Assembly (NCBI RefSeq): GCF_050485565.1
Contig: NZ_JBJHBQ010000003.1
Span: 124,001-188,000 of the forward strand
From: Glycocaulis sp050485565
GTDB lineage: Bacteria; Pseudomonadota; Alphaproteobacteria; Caulobacterales; Maricaulaceae
Reading direction: 5' to 3'
DNA: 64,000 bases
Of the stretch, positions 15,866-23,853 are shown piece by piece. Every line of letters begins with the position of its first letter. Positions within the stretch are counted from its first letter, which is position 1. The notes beneath the pieces were generated by a model, which searched no databases, had not been told where the DNA came from, and saw only the letters and a program-made list of their open reading frames with translations. The position numbers were made by a program, and so were the translations under genes.

Positions 15866-17275
15866 ATGCCGATTGAAGTCCTGATGCCCGCACTCTCGCC
15901 GACCATGGAGGAAGGCACGCTCTCGCGCTGGCTCGTCAAAGAGGGCGATGAGGTCAAATCCGGCGATGTGATCGCCGAGATCGAGACCGACAAGGCCACC
16001 ATGGAGGTCGAGGCCGTCGATGAGGGCCGTGTCGGCAAGATCGTCGTCGAAGGCGGCACCGAAGGCGTGAAGGTCAATGCCGTCATCGCCGTGTTGCTGG
16101 AAGAGGGCGAAGATGAGAGCGCGCTGAAAGACGTGCAGTCTTCCGCTTCGCAAAAGCCTGCTCCTCAGGATGAGGGCAAGGGCAAGGAACCGAAATCGTC
16201 CAAGGAAGATTCCCCCCCTCCGTCCGCCAAGGCGGACACCTCCCCCGCACGCGGGGGAGGAAAGAATGGCGAGGATGCGGTTTCCTCCCCCGTTCACGGT
16301 GGGGTGAACCGCGAAGCGGTGAACGCTGAGCGCAAGCGAGACGGAGGGGGGGATTCCCGCCTCAAGGCTTCGCCGCTGGCAAAGCGCATGGCGCAGCTGG
16401 AAGGGCTGGATTTAAGCGATCTGGAAGGCTCCGGCCCGAATGGCCGCATCGTGAAGCGCGATGTCGAGGCCGCGCTGTCGCAAGGCGTCTCCAAGGCGTC
16501 AAAGAAAGACGCCGTGCAGGACAAGACGGGCGCGCCCGCCAAGACCGAACCCGGCAAGATCAGCGTGGCGAGCCTCAATCTGGAAGACGGCACATACGAA
16601 GTCGTGCCGCTGGACGGCATGCGCAAGACCATCGCGCGCCGCATGACGGCAAGCTTCCGCGATGTGCCGCACTTCCCGCTGAGCATTGATCTGGAGCTGG
16701 ATGCGCTGCTGAAACTGCGCTCGGAGCTCAACGCCAAAGCGCCGGAAGGTGTGAAGGTGTCGGTCAATGACATGCTGATCCGCGCCTGCGCGCTCGCGCT
16801 CATCCGCGTGCCTGAAAGCAATGCCAGCTATACCGATGAAGGGCTGGTCATGCACAAACACGCCGATGTGGCGGTGGCCGTGGCGATTGATGGCGGGCTC
16901 ATCACGCCGGTGATCAAGAAGGCGGAGACCAAGGGGCTCGCGAAAATCTCCGAAGAGATGAAAGACCTCGCCGCCCGCGCCCGGGAACGCAAGCTGAAGC
17001 CTGAAGAGTTCCAGGGCGGCACCTTCTCCATCTCCAATCTTGGCATGATGGGCATCAAATCGTTTGCTTCCATCATCAACGAACCGCAGGGCATGATCCT
17101 GTCCGTCGGGGCAGGGGAGAAGCGCCCTGTGGTCAAGAATGACGCGCTGGCCATCGCGACGGTTATGACGATCACGCTGACCTGCGATCACCGTGTGGTC
17201 GACGGCGCGACGGGCGCGAAATTCCTCGCCGCGCTCAAACCGCTCGTCGAAGATCCGGTGACGATGTTGCTGTAG
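15866..17275 (+). CDS. pdhC: Dihydrolipoamide acetyltransferase E2 of pyruvate dehydrogenase
   Basis: Core of the pyruvate dehydrogenase complex; transfers acetyl from lipoyl to CoA. Order: lipoyl domain 1-80 (Lys43 in ETDKATME), a long linker to about 168, a peripheral subunit-binding domain (ASPLAKRMAQLEGLDLSDLEGSGPNGRI), a second linker, then the catalytic domain with MRKTIARRM and the C-terminal DHRVVDGA active-site motif. The length of 469 residues is somewhat longer than usual, because about 48 linker residues come from a palindromic DNA element (16211-16353). One lipoyl domain only. It abuts a thioesterase gene without a gap. Confidence 0.96.
   Translation: MPIEVLMPALSPTMEEGTLSRWLVKEGDEVKSGDVIAEIETDKATMEVEAVDEGRVGKIVVEGGTEGVKVNAVIAVLLEEGEDESALKDVQSSASQKPAPQDEGKGKEPKSSKEDSPPPSAKADTSPARGGGKNGEDAVSSPVHGGVNREAVNAERKRDGGGDSRLKASPLAKRMAQLEGLDLSDLEGSGPNGRIVKRDVEAALSQGVSKASKKDAVQDKTGAPAKTEPGKISVASLNLEDGTYEVVPLDGMRKTIARRMTASFRDVPHFPLSIDLELDALLKLRSELNAKAPEGVKVSVNDMLIRACALALIRVPESNASYTDEGLVMHKHADVAVAVAIDGGLITPVIKKAETKGLAKISEEMKDLAARARERKLKPEEFQGGTFSISNLGMMGIKSFASIINEPQGMILSVGAGEKRPVVKNDALAIATVMTITLTCDHRVVDGATGAKFLAALKPLVEDPVTMLL
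16211..16353 (+). repeat. 143-bp composite palindromic element translated in the PdhC linker
   Basis: Bounded by perfect 14-base inverted repeats TCCCCCCCTCCGTC (16211-16224) and its complement (16340-16353). Inside are perfect hairpins GTCCGCC-AA-GGCGGAC (16222-16237) and CCTCCCCCGC-AC-GCGGGGGAGG (16239-16260), plus ACCGC-GAA-GCGGT. The reading frame is open throughout, giving a low-complexity Pro/Ser/Gly/Arg linker that includes PPPSAKADTSPARGGG. Confidence 0.85.
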
Positions 17276-18088
17276 ATGGCCATCCAACCCAGCCCTGACA
17301 GTGCCATCCGCCTGTGCGATCTGGTCTTCCCGCAGCAGACCAACCACCAGGGCAGCCTGTTTGGCGGCACGGCGATGGCGCATATGGACAAGGTGGCTTT
17401 TCTGGCTGCCGCGCGTCACGCCCGCCGGCCCTTCGTGACGGCTTCCTCCGACAAGATCGAGTTTCGCGCCCCTGCGCGCCTCGGCCATCTTCTGGAGTTG
17501 ACCGGCCAGGTGCGCATGGTGGGCCATCATTCGCTGAGCGTGCGCGTGCAGCTGGACGCCGAAGACATGCTCACCGGTGAGCGCCATCGTTGTACCGAAG
17601 GCGAATTCGTCATGGTCGCGGCGGACCGCAAGGAGAACCCGGAGGCTCTGCCGCCCGTGCCGCGCACGCGCCTGCCGGAGCTGGACCCCTCCAATGGTGC
17701 CAGCCGCATGGTGGAGATCATCTTCCCCGGCGACACCGATCATCTGGGCCGTCTTTATGGCGGCGGCGCTATGGAGCGCATGGGCAAGGCGGCGGTGATC
17801 GCCGCCTACCGCCACGCCCGGATGAATGTCACCATGGCAGCCTCTGACAAGATCAGCTTTGAAAAGCCCGCCCATGAAGGCGAGATGATCGATCTGCACT
17901 CTGAAGTCATTGATGTGGGTCGCACCTCGATGCGGGTCGGCGTGCAGATGGACGCCGAGAACCTGATGAGCGGGGATAGGCGCACCGTGGCGCGCGCCGA
18001 ATTTGTCATCGTGGCGGTTGATGAAAGCGGCAAGCCGTCGCCCGCGCCCGCGCTGGCGGCAAGACAGAGAAACGTTGCGGCCAGTTGA
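17276..18088 (+). CDS. Tandem hotdog acyl-CoA thioesterase
   Basis: Two hotdog domains in one 270-residue chain, as in BACH/YciA-type acyl-CoA hydrolases, releasing CoA from acyl-CoA. The first half has LVFPQQTNHQGSLFGGTAMAHMDKVAF and ASSDKIEF; the second has IIFPGDTDHLGRLYGGGAMERMGKAAV and AASDKISF, each with the Asn/Asp-His-x-Gly-x-Leu-x-Gly-Gly active-site pattern. The ATG follows the pdhC stop directly (TAGATG). Its place between E2 and E3 suggests control of acetyl-CoA/CoA balance, but this is inference. Substrate length is unknown. Confidence 0.85.
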   Translation: MAIQPSPDSAIRLCDLVFPQQTNHQGSLFGGTAMAHMDKVAFLAAARHARRPFVTASSDKIEFRAPARLGHLLELTGQVRMVGHHSLSVRVQLDAEDMLTGERHRCTEGEFVMVAADRKENPEALPPVPRTRLPELDPSNGASRMVEIIFPGDTDHLGRLYGGGAMERMGKAAVIAAYRHARMNVTMAASDKISFEKPAHEGEMIDLHSEVIDVGRTSMRVGVQMDAENLMSGDRRTVARAEFVIVAVDESGKPSPAPALAARQRNVAAS

Positions 18089-18115
18089 GCCGCGCAGAGG
18101 TGAAAGGACAGGGCC

Positions 18116-19528
18116 GTGGCCGATTCCCAGTTTGATCTCATCGTCATTGGCGGCGGACCGGGCGGCTATGTCGCGGCGATACGCGCGGCGCAACTCGGCA
18201 TGAAAACGGCCGTGGTGGAGCGCGAGCATCTGGGCGGTATCTGCCTCAACTGGGGCTGTATCCCCACAAAGGCGCTGCTGCGCACCTCCGACATCTACCA
18301 TCTCTTCCAGCGCGCCGAGGAGTTTGGCCTGAAGGCCGACAATGTGCGCTTTGATATCGAGGCCATCGTCAAGCGCTCCCGCAAGGTCGCCGGGCGGCTC
18401 TCCGGTGGGGTGGGCCACCTCCTGAAGAAGAACAAGGTCACCGTCATCGAGGGCGAGGCGAAGCTGGAAAAAGGCTCCAAGGCCCCCAAAGTCGCCGTGA
18501 AGGGCAAGGACGGCAAATCGTCCACCTACGAAGCCAAACACGTCATCCTGGCCACAGGTGCCCGCGCGCGCACCATCCCGGCAGCGGGGCTGGAGCCGGA
18601 TGGCAAGACCATCTGGACCTACAAGGAAGCCATGGTGCCGGACGCGCTGCCCAAATCCATCCTCGTCATCGGTTCGGGCGCAATCGGGATGGAGTTTGCG
18701 AGCTTCTATTCCACGCTCGGCTCCAAAGTGACCGTGGTGGAGATGGTGGACCGCATCCTGCCTGCCGAGGACGAAGAGATCAGCCAGCTGGCGAAGAAGA
18801 GCTTCGAGAAGCAGGGCCTCAAGATCATCACCAAGGCGCAGGTGGAAAAGCTGGAAACAGCCAAGTCTGGTGCGAAGGCCACCATCAAGGTCGATGGCAA
18901 GTCGGAAACCATCGAGGTCGAGAAGGTGATTCTCGCCATCGGCATTACCGGCAATGTCGAAAATCTGGGCCTCGAAGCGCTGGGCGTGAAAATCGAGCGC
19001 GGCCATGTCGTCACCGACGGCTATGGCGCCACCGGCATCTCCGGGCTCTATGCCATTGGTGATGTTACCGGCGCGCCCTGGCTCGCCCACAAGGCAAGCC
19101 ATGAGGGCGTGATCTGCGTTGAGAAAATCGCGGGCCAGAACGTCCACCCGATGGACAAGTCGAACATTCCGGGCTGCACCTATTGCCACCCGCAGATCGC
19201 CTCGGTGGGGCTTACCGAAGCCAAAGCCAAGGAAGCGGGCCACGAAGTGCGCGTCGGCCGTTTCCCCTTTGTGGGCAATGGCAAGGCGATTGCGCTCGGC
19301 GAAGATCAGGGCCTCATCAAGACGGTGTTCGACAAGAAGACCGGCGAGCTTCTGGGTGCCCACATGATCGGCGCGGAAGTGACCGAGCTCATTCAGGGCT
19401 ATGTCGTTGCGCGCCAGCTGGAAACCACCGAGGCCGAGCTGATGCACACCGTCTTCGCCCACCCCACGCTGTCTGAGATGATGCATGAGAGCGTGCTGGA
19501 TGCGTATGGCCGCGCGCTGCATTACTAG
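18116..19528 (+). CDS. lpd: Dihydrolipoamide dehydrogenase (E3)
   Basis: FAD enzyme that reoxidises dihydrolipoyl groups with NAD+. It starts at GTG, since MADSQFDLIVIGGGPGGYVAAIRAAQ gives the standard FAD-binding N-terminus and AAAGGAC precedes it. The redox pair is in GGICLNWGCIPTKALLR, the NAD motif is VIGSGAIGMEFASFY, and the C-terminal HPTLSEMMHES supplies the catalytic His-Glu. The length of 470 residues is normal. It is the last gene of the pdh operon and probably also serves other 2-oxoacid complexes if no second copy exists. Confidence 0.96.
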   Translation: MADSQFDLIVIGGGPGGYVAAIRAAQLGMKTAVVEREHLGGICLNWGCIPTKALLRTSDIYHLFQRAEEFGLKADNVRFDIEAIVKRSRKVAGRLSGGVGHLLKKNKVTVIEGEAKLEKGSKAPKVAVKGKDGKSSTYEAKHVILATGARARTIPAAGLEPDGKTIWTYKEAMVPDALPKSILVIGSGAIGMEFASFYSTLGSKVTVVEMVDRILPAEDEEISQLAKKSFEKQGLKIITKAQVEKLETAKSGAKATIKVDGKSETIEVEKVILAIGITGNVENLGLEALGVKIERGHVVTDGYGATGISGLYAIGDVTGAPWLAHKASHEGVICVEKIAGQNVHPMDKSNIPGCTYCHPQIASVGLTEAKAKEAGHEVRVGRFPFVGNGKAIALGEDQGLIKTVFDKKTGELLGAHMIGAEVTELIQGYVVARQLETTEAELMHTVFAHPTLSEMMHESVLDAYGRALHY

Positions 19529-19582
19529 GCCGTAACCAACCCCTCAAATCCGCAGGAGATTTCACGAGAGACGGCAAAAATT

Positions 19583-19642
19583 TATCGTTTTTCGAAAAAA
19601 CCGCTTCCTTATCGAGTTTCGATATGTTATCGAGTTTCGATA
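19583..19642 (+). promoter_or_regulatory. Triplicated inverted-repeat operator
   Basis: TATCGAGTTTCGATA occurs twice (19610-19624 and 19628-19642) as part of a perfect 18-base tandem repeat. A 12-of-15 match, TATCGTTTTTCGAAA, lies at 19583-19597. Each copy is a dyad TATCGA-N3-TCGATA, about 30-90 bases before the beta-helix lipoprotein gene, an ideal arrangement for cooperative repressor or activator binding. The regulator is not in this window. Confidence 0.65.
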
Positions 19643-19674
19643 TGGTTGGTCCCTCAGCATAAGAGGTAAGAAAA

Positions 19675-20523
19675 ATGAAAAATCGTCTCCTCCTCACGAC
19701 CGTCTCTGCCGCGGCAGTCATTCTGGTCGCCTGCATGCCTCCTACTGTTTCGTCCAGCTCGTCTGCCCAGGACGGCACACGCGTCATGGGCGGCGATATC
19801 CGCCTGTCCCTGAATGATGACGGGGATGCCCGCATAACCGGCGCTGACGTACGGCTGGATGGCCGGGTAGGGCGCGAACTGCGCGTGACGGGTGCGGATG
19901 TCACCTTGCAGGACATGTCTGTTGGTTCGCTCACCGCCACCGGCGCTGATGTCAGCTTTGCCGGCGCTGTTCTGGGCGATGCCAGGGTGACGGGCGCTGA
20001 TATCTCCATCCGGGGCAATATCGGTGGCGATCTGCGCGTTCGCGGCGCGGATCTGCGTCTGGAGGGCAATGTCGCCGGTGAGGTGGACGGCAGCTTTGCC
20101 GACGCGCATTTCAACGGCCGGCTGGGCAGCCTTCGTGCCAACGGTGCGGATATCCGCCTGACAAATAATTCCAGCGTTGATGGCGATGTGCGCCTCAATG
20201 CAGCGGTGTTTGACACCCAAGCCCGGATCGAGGGGCCGCTCTACGCCAATGTACGCACGGCGCGCCTTGGCGGCTCTGTCCTGGGCAATGTCGATATCTA
20301 CGCCGACGAAGGAAACCGCCGCCGCTTGCGTGATGCGGACGGGCTGGTCGAGATCAGCGGAGAGCTGGCCGGCGGAACAATCTGCGCACGGCGCGTTGTC
20401 ATATCGGGCACCGTCACTGGTCCCTTGAACGTCCGCGCGCTTGAGGCCGTCACGTTTACCGGAGACGGGTCAGCGCCCCAGCTTGAATTTACCCAGCGCG
20501 GCGATGCACGTTGCCGCCGCTAG
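19675..20523 (+). CDS. Beta-helix repeat lipoprotein
   Basis: Predicted outer-envelope lipoprotein of 282 residues. Signal peptide MKNRLLLTTVSAAAVILVAC ends in a lipobox with the lipidated Cys at 20. The mature part is built of about twelve short glycine/aspartate repeats of the form G-A-D-[VI]-x-[LIF] (for example ITGADVRLDGRVGRELRV and VTGADISIRGNI), predicting a right- or left-handed beta-solenoid similar to bactofilin cores. No enzyme motif is seen. A ribosome site AAGAGG precedes ATG. It is followed by a related membrane protein gene 49 bases downstream; both probably act in one envelope function. Confidence 0.65.
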   Translation: MKNRLLLTTVSAAAVILVACMPPTVSSSSSAQDGTRVMGGDIRLSLNDDGDARITGADVRLDGRVGRELRVTGADVTLQDMSVGSLTATGADVSFAGAVLGDARVTGADISIRGNIGGDLRVRGADLRLEGNVAGEVDGSFADAHFNGRLGSLRANGADIRLTNNSSVDGDVRLNAAVFDTQARIEGPLYANVRTARLGGSVLGNVDIYADEGNRRRLRDADGLVEISGELAGGTICARRVVISGTVTGPLNVRALEAVTFTGDGSAPQLEFTQRGDARCRR

Positions 20524-20572
20524 GTTCCGCGAGATTTCAGATTCCAGAGCCAGCACAGAAAGGCTTGAACCG

Positions 20573-21829
20573 ATGTTTAGCAAGTGGATAGCGCGTTTCG
20601 CCCAGACGGGCATACTGGCCGGGCTGATGCTGGCCATGTCGCCCGCCCACGCGCAGTATATTGGCGGCGACCTCAATCTAGATCTCGATCAGGACCGCTC
20701 CGCCCAGTTCCTGGCTGGCGATGTGACCCTGCGCGGCCGTGTCGGCGGCGATATCAGCGGGCTCGCGGGCAATGTGGATATCACCGCCGATGTTGGCGGC
20801 AGCGTCCAGCTGGCTGCTGGCGACATCATCATTCGCGGCACGGTAGGCCGGGATGTATCGGTGGCCGGTGCCAACATCTCCATTCTCGCAGATGTTTCGG
20901 GCGGCGCGGACCTTGCCGGTGCGGATATCCGCATTGGCGGCCGCATCGGACGTGATCTGGCCGCCGGTGGCGCGTTGATCGCCATCGATGAAAGCGGCTC
21001 GATCGGCGGCAATATGGATCTCGCTGGCAGTGAAATCCGCATGTCCGGTACCGCGCAAGGGCGTCTGAAAGGGCGGGCGCGTACCGTGATTATCGAAGGC
21101 ACGGTAGCCGGTGATGTAGAGCTGCATGCCGAGAATGTGGAAATCATGCCGGGCGCGCAGATCGCCGGCCAGCTGCGTGTGCGCGGCCCCAATGCGCCCG
21201 TTATCGCCGAAGGCGCGCAGATCATCGGCGAAACCAGCTATGAGGAAGCAGCGTTCAGCGAGCAGCGCCGCAGCCGCAGCTATACTGGCCCGCGCGTATC
21301 CGATTTTGGTCCGCCGGTCTGGGCGTTTGGAACAGCTATGGGCGTCGCCGCCTTCGTGCTGGGCCTGCTGGCCTGCCTGATTTCGCCGCGCGCCGTATCG
21401 GGCATTGCCGATCATTTCCGGGCGCGCCCATGGGCATCGGGCCTGCTGGGGCTGGTGCTGGCCGCCTTCCTGCCAATCCTGCTGGTGGCGGTGTTTGTCT
21501 TCCTCGCCATCACCGTGATCGGGATACCGCTGGGCATCATCCTGCTCTTTGCCTTCCCCTTCATCATGGTGCTGGCCTACGCATTTGGCGCAGTGGTGCT
21601 CGGAGACCTCATCTTCAACCGCTCTGGCGAAGGCATTGGCCTTGGCTTGCGGGTGCTGTCATTCTTCCTGGTGCTGGCCGTTGTCGGGGCGCTGGGTGTT
21701 GTGCCTGCCCTGGGCTTCCTCATCGGATCGATCGTCTTCTTCATCGGTCTGGGTGCCTGGACGCTGGCGCTTTTTAACCGCAATCCGCGTCTCGTGGCCG
21801 CCGAACGCAATGGCGGGGCAGCGATCTAG
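20573..21829 (+). CDS. Secreted beta-helix protein with C-terminal membrane domain (bactofilin-like)
   Basis: 418 residues. A signal peptide (MFSKWIARFAQTGILAGLMLAMSPAHA) is followed by about 200 residues of solenoid repeats (GGDLNLDLD, VTLRGRVGGDISG, GADIRIGGRIGRDL, VIIEGTVAGDVEL), then four to five hydrophobic helices from about residue 255 (VWAFGTAMGVAAFVLGLLAC and onwards) and a short positively charged tail. This is the polymer-forming/bactofilin-like periplasmic scaffold plus membrane anchor layout. The start was chosen at 20573 because it begins the signal peptide; upstream codons would overlap the preceding lipoprotein gene. Function is unknown. Confidence 0.65.
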   Translation: MFSKWIARFAQTGILAGLMLAMSPAHAQYIGGDLNLDLDQDRSAQFLAGDVTLRGRVGGDISGLAGNVDITADVGGSVQLAAGDIIIRGTVGRDVSVAGANISILADVSGGADLAGADIRIGGRIGRDLAAGGALIAIDESGSIGGNMDLAGSEIRMSGTAQGRLKGRARTVIIEGTVAGDVELHAENVEIMPGAQIAGQLRVRGPNAPVIAEGAQIIGETSYEEAAFSEQRRSRSYTGPRVSDFGPPVWAFGTAMGVAAFVLGLLACLISPRAVSGIADHFRARPWASGLLGLVLAAFLPILLVAVFVFLAITVIGIPLGIILLFAFPFIMVLAYAFGAVVLGDLIFNRSGEGIGLGLRVLSFFLVLAVVGALGVVPALGFLIGSIVFFIGLGAWTLALFNRNPRLVAAERNGGAAI

Positions 21830-21855
21830 CCTGCAAACGCATAACTGACTTGCGC

Positions 21856-21890
21856 AGCGGCCCGGTTCACAATGCTTGAACCGGGCCGCT
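21856..21890 (+). terminator. Strong hairpin terminator between beta-helix gene and lipA
   Basis: Arm AGCGGCCCGGTTCA (21856-21869), a seven-base loop and its exact complement (21877-21890) form a perfect 14-pair stem followed by only two Ts, so termination efficiency is uncertain. Confidence 0.55.
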
Positions 21891-21910
21891 TTGCGCGCCA
21901 TGTTCCCGCC

Positions 21911-22882
21911 ATGACAACACTCTTCGATGCCCGCCAGCAGCAGCGCGCCGAGCGCCATCCCGAAAAGCAGAAGCGGCCTGATACGCCGGTGCTGCGAAAG
22001 CCGGAATGGATTCGCGTGAAGGCCCCCGCTGGCGGTGTGTTCTCCGAGACCCGCAAAGTGGTGCGCGAGAATAATCTCGTCACCGTGTGCGAGGAGGCGG
22101 GCTGCCCCAATATCGGGGAGTGCTGGGCGCAAAAGCACGCCACCTTCATGATCATGGGCGACACCTGCACCCGCGCGTGCAGCTTCTGTAATGTGAAAAC
22201 GGGCATGCCCGCACCGCTCGATACTGACGAGCCGCGCCGCGTTGCCGAAGCCACCGCGGCCATGGAGCTCAAACACGTCGTCATCACCTCGGTGGACCGT
22301 GATGATCTGGCCGATGGCGGGGCAGAGCATTTCGCGCAGACCATCCGCGCCATCCGCCGGTTGAACCCGGACACCACGATCGAGATTCTCACCCCCGACT
22401 TCCTGAGGAAGCCCGGTGCGGCCGAAATCGTGATCGATGCGCGCCCGGACGTGTTCAACCACAATCTGGAGACCGTGCCGCGGCTTTACCTCTCCATCCG
22501 GCCCGGCGCGCGCTATTACCACTCACTGCGCCTGCTGGAGCGGGTGAAGGAGCGCGATCCTTCCCAGTTCACCAAGTCTGGCATCATGGTAGGCCTTGGC
22601 GAGACCAAGGAAGAGGTGATGCAGGTGATGGACGATATGCGTTCAGCCGGCATCGATTTTCTCACCATCGGCCAGTACCTGCAGCCAACGCGCAAGCACG
22701 CTGGTGTGGATCGCTTCGTCACGCCGGACGAGTTCAAGGGCTATGAGACGATTGCACGCGCCAAGGGCTTCCTGATGGTGTCCGCTTCGCCGCTGACCCG
22801 GTCCAGCTACCATGCGGGCGATGACTTTGCCCGGCTGCGCGACGCACGTGAGGCGGCGCTGAAAGCGGGCCGCAAGGTCTGA
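21911..22882 (+). CDS. lipA: Lipoyl synthase
   Basis: Radical-SAM enzyme that inserts two sulfurs into octanoyl-lysine of lipoyl domains, completing the cofactor needed by the nearby pyruvate dehydrogenase. It has the auxiliary cluster motif (CEEAGCPNIGECW), the radical-SAM CTRACSFCNV motif and the C-terminal RSSYHA serine ligand region (SPLTRSSYHAGDD). The ATG at 21911 is chosen because an earlier in-frame ATG lies inside the hairpin terminator. The length of 323 residues is normal. It is followed 14 bases later by the Coq10-like gene. Confidence 0.96.
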   Translation: MTTLFDARQQQRAERHPEKQKRPDTPVLRKPEWIRVKAPAGGVFSETRKVVRENNLVTVCEEAGCPNIGECWAQKHATFMIMGDTCTRACSFCNVKTGMPAPLDTDEPRRVAEATAAMELKHVVITSVDRDDLADGGAEHFAQTIRAIRRLNPDTTIEILTPDFLRKPGAAEIVIDARPDVFNHNLETVPRLYLSIRPGARYYHSLRLLERVKERDPSQFTKSGIMVGLGETKEEVMQVMDDMRSAGIDFLTIGQYLQPTRKHAGVDRFVTPDEFKGYETIARAKGFLMVSASPLTRSSYHAGDDFARLRDAREAALKAGRKV

Positions 22883-22896
22883 AGCGCGGCGAGCTG

Positions 22897-23385
22897 ATGA
22901 CATCCGAACACCGCGAGAGCCTGCGCCTGCCATACCGGCCTGACGAACTTTTCGATCTGGTCAGCGATGTGCGCGCCTATCCCAGATTCATTCCGCTTAT
23001 CAGTGCATTGCGCGTGATACGTGATGATGTGGATGAGGGCGTGGGTGAGCTGGATGCCGAAGCACGCGTGCAGTTCCGCTTTGTCCGTGAAAGCTTCACG
23101 ACGCGCGTCCTGCTGGACCGTCCGGGCCGGACCATAAAGGTCTCCTATCTCTCCGGTCCCTTCCATGAGCTGGCCAATGAATGGAGCTTTGCAGAGCTGG
23201 AGGACGGCTCGACACAAGTCAGCTTCTGGATCCGCTACCGCTTCCGCAATCCGGTGCTCAACGCCCTGATGGATGCCAGCCGTTCACGCGCCATCCGCTA
23301 TCTGATCGAGCGTTTCCGCGAGGAGGCGGCCCGGCGCTACACGCCGGTCGGTTCAGATGCGGGCCGCGTCGGTGAGAAGGCGTAG
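22897..23385 (+). CDS. Coq10/RatA-type START-fold protein
   Basis: A 162-residue polyketide-cyclase/START-like protein of the Coq10/RatA family, which binds ubiquinone intermediates or lipophilic ligands and supports respiratory function; some enterobacterial homologues have been described as a toxin (RatA). Typical features are LPYRPDELFDLVSDVRAYPRFIP near the start and VSFWIRYRFRNPVLNALM before a C-terminal helix. It is co-oriented with lipA, 14 bases downstream. Its last 33 bases overlap the 3' end of the convergent cinA-type gene. Confidence 0.83.
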   Translation: MTSEHRESLRLPYRPDELFDLVSDVRAYPRFIPLISALRVIRDDVDEGVGELDAEARVQFRFVRESFTTRVLLDRPGRTIKVSYLSGPFHELANEWSFAELEDGSTQVSFWIRYRFRNPVLNALMDASRSRAIRYLIERFREEAARRYTPVGSDAGRVGEKA

Positions 23386-23853
23386 CGCCTCGAAGGCCGC
23401 AGCCTCGCGCACGCCATGACGGTCAAGATGGTCGAAAAAATGCCGTTCGGTGCGTGTGGCTTCCCCGCGCCGGGCCAGACCGAACCAGACCAGTCCCACC
23501 GGCTTTTCATCGCTACCGCCACCCGGTCCGGCAATGCCGGTAACGGCGACGGCAATATCGGCGTGGGAGTTGAAAAGCGCGCCTTCGGCCATCGCACTCG
23601 CCACCTGCTCGCTCACCGCGCCGTGCTGGGCGATCATCGCGACCGGAACGGCAAGGCTCTCGGCTTTTGCCGCGTTGGAATAGGTGACAAACCCGCGCTC
23701 CAGCACGGCTGAACTGCCCGCGATCTCGGTGATGGAGGCTGCGACCAGCCCGCCTGTACAGCTTTCAGCGGTGGCGAGCGTAACGCCTTTATCGGTGGCC
23801 AAAGCCACCAGTTCGCGGGCCGTTTCGGTGAGAATAGCGGGCAGGGTGCTCAT
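23353..23853 (-). CDS. CinA C-terminal-type nicotinamide-nucleotide amidohydrolase
   Basis: A 166-residue stand-alone CinA-C/PncC domain, which deamidates NMN in NAD recycling. The motifs ATAESCTGGLVAASITEIAGSS, FVTYSNAAKAESLAVP and VAVTGIAGPGGGSDEKPVGLVWFG cover the active site. The N-terminal MoaB-like half of full CinA is absent, as in E. coli PncC. Its ATG overlaps the ispDF stop (ATGA), so it is translated from the ispDF message. The end overlaps the convergent Coq10-like gene. Confidence 0.9.
   Translation of the reverse strand: MSTLPAILTETARELVALATDKGVTLATAESCTGGLVAASITEIAGSSAVLERGFVTYSNAAKAESLAVPVAMIAQHGAVSEQVASAMAEGALFNSHADIAVAVTGIAGPGGGSDEKPVGLVWFGLARRGEATRTERHFFDHLDRHGVREAAAFEALRLLTDAARI

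Noticed and set aside
16211..16353. Reading the clustered hairpins in pdhC as a CRISPR array
   Set aside because: Repeats are inverted and of different sequence, without equal spacers; the block is a composite palindrome in a coding linker.
16499..19522. Very long open frame on the minus strand (about 1000 codons) opposite pdhC, the thioesterase and lpd
   Set aside because: It is the mirror of well-supported genes in a high-GC genome where antisense stops are rare; composition is His/Arg/Gly-rich and no family motif is visible.
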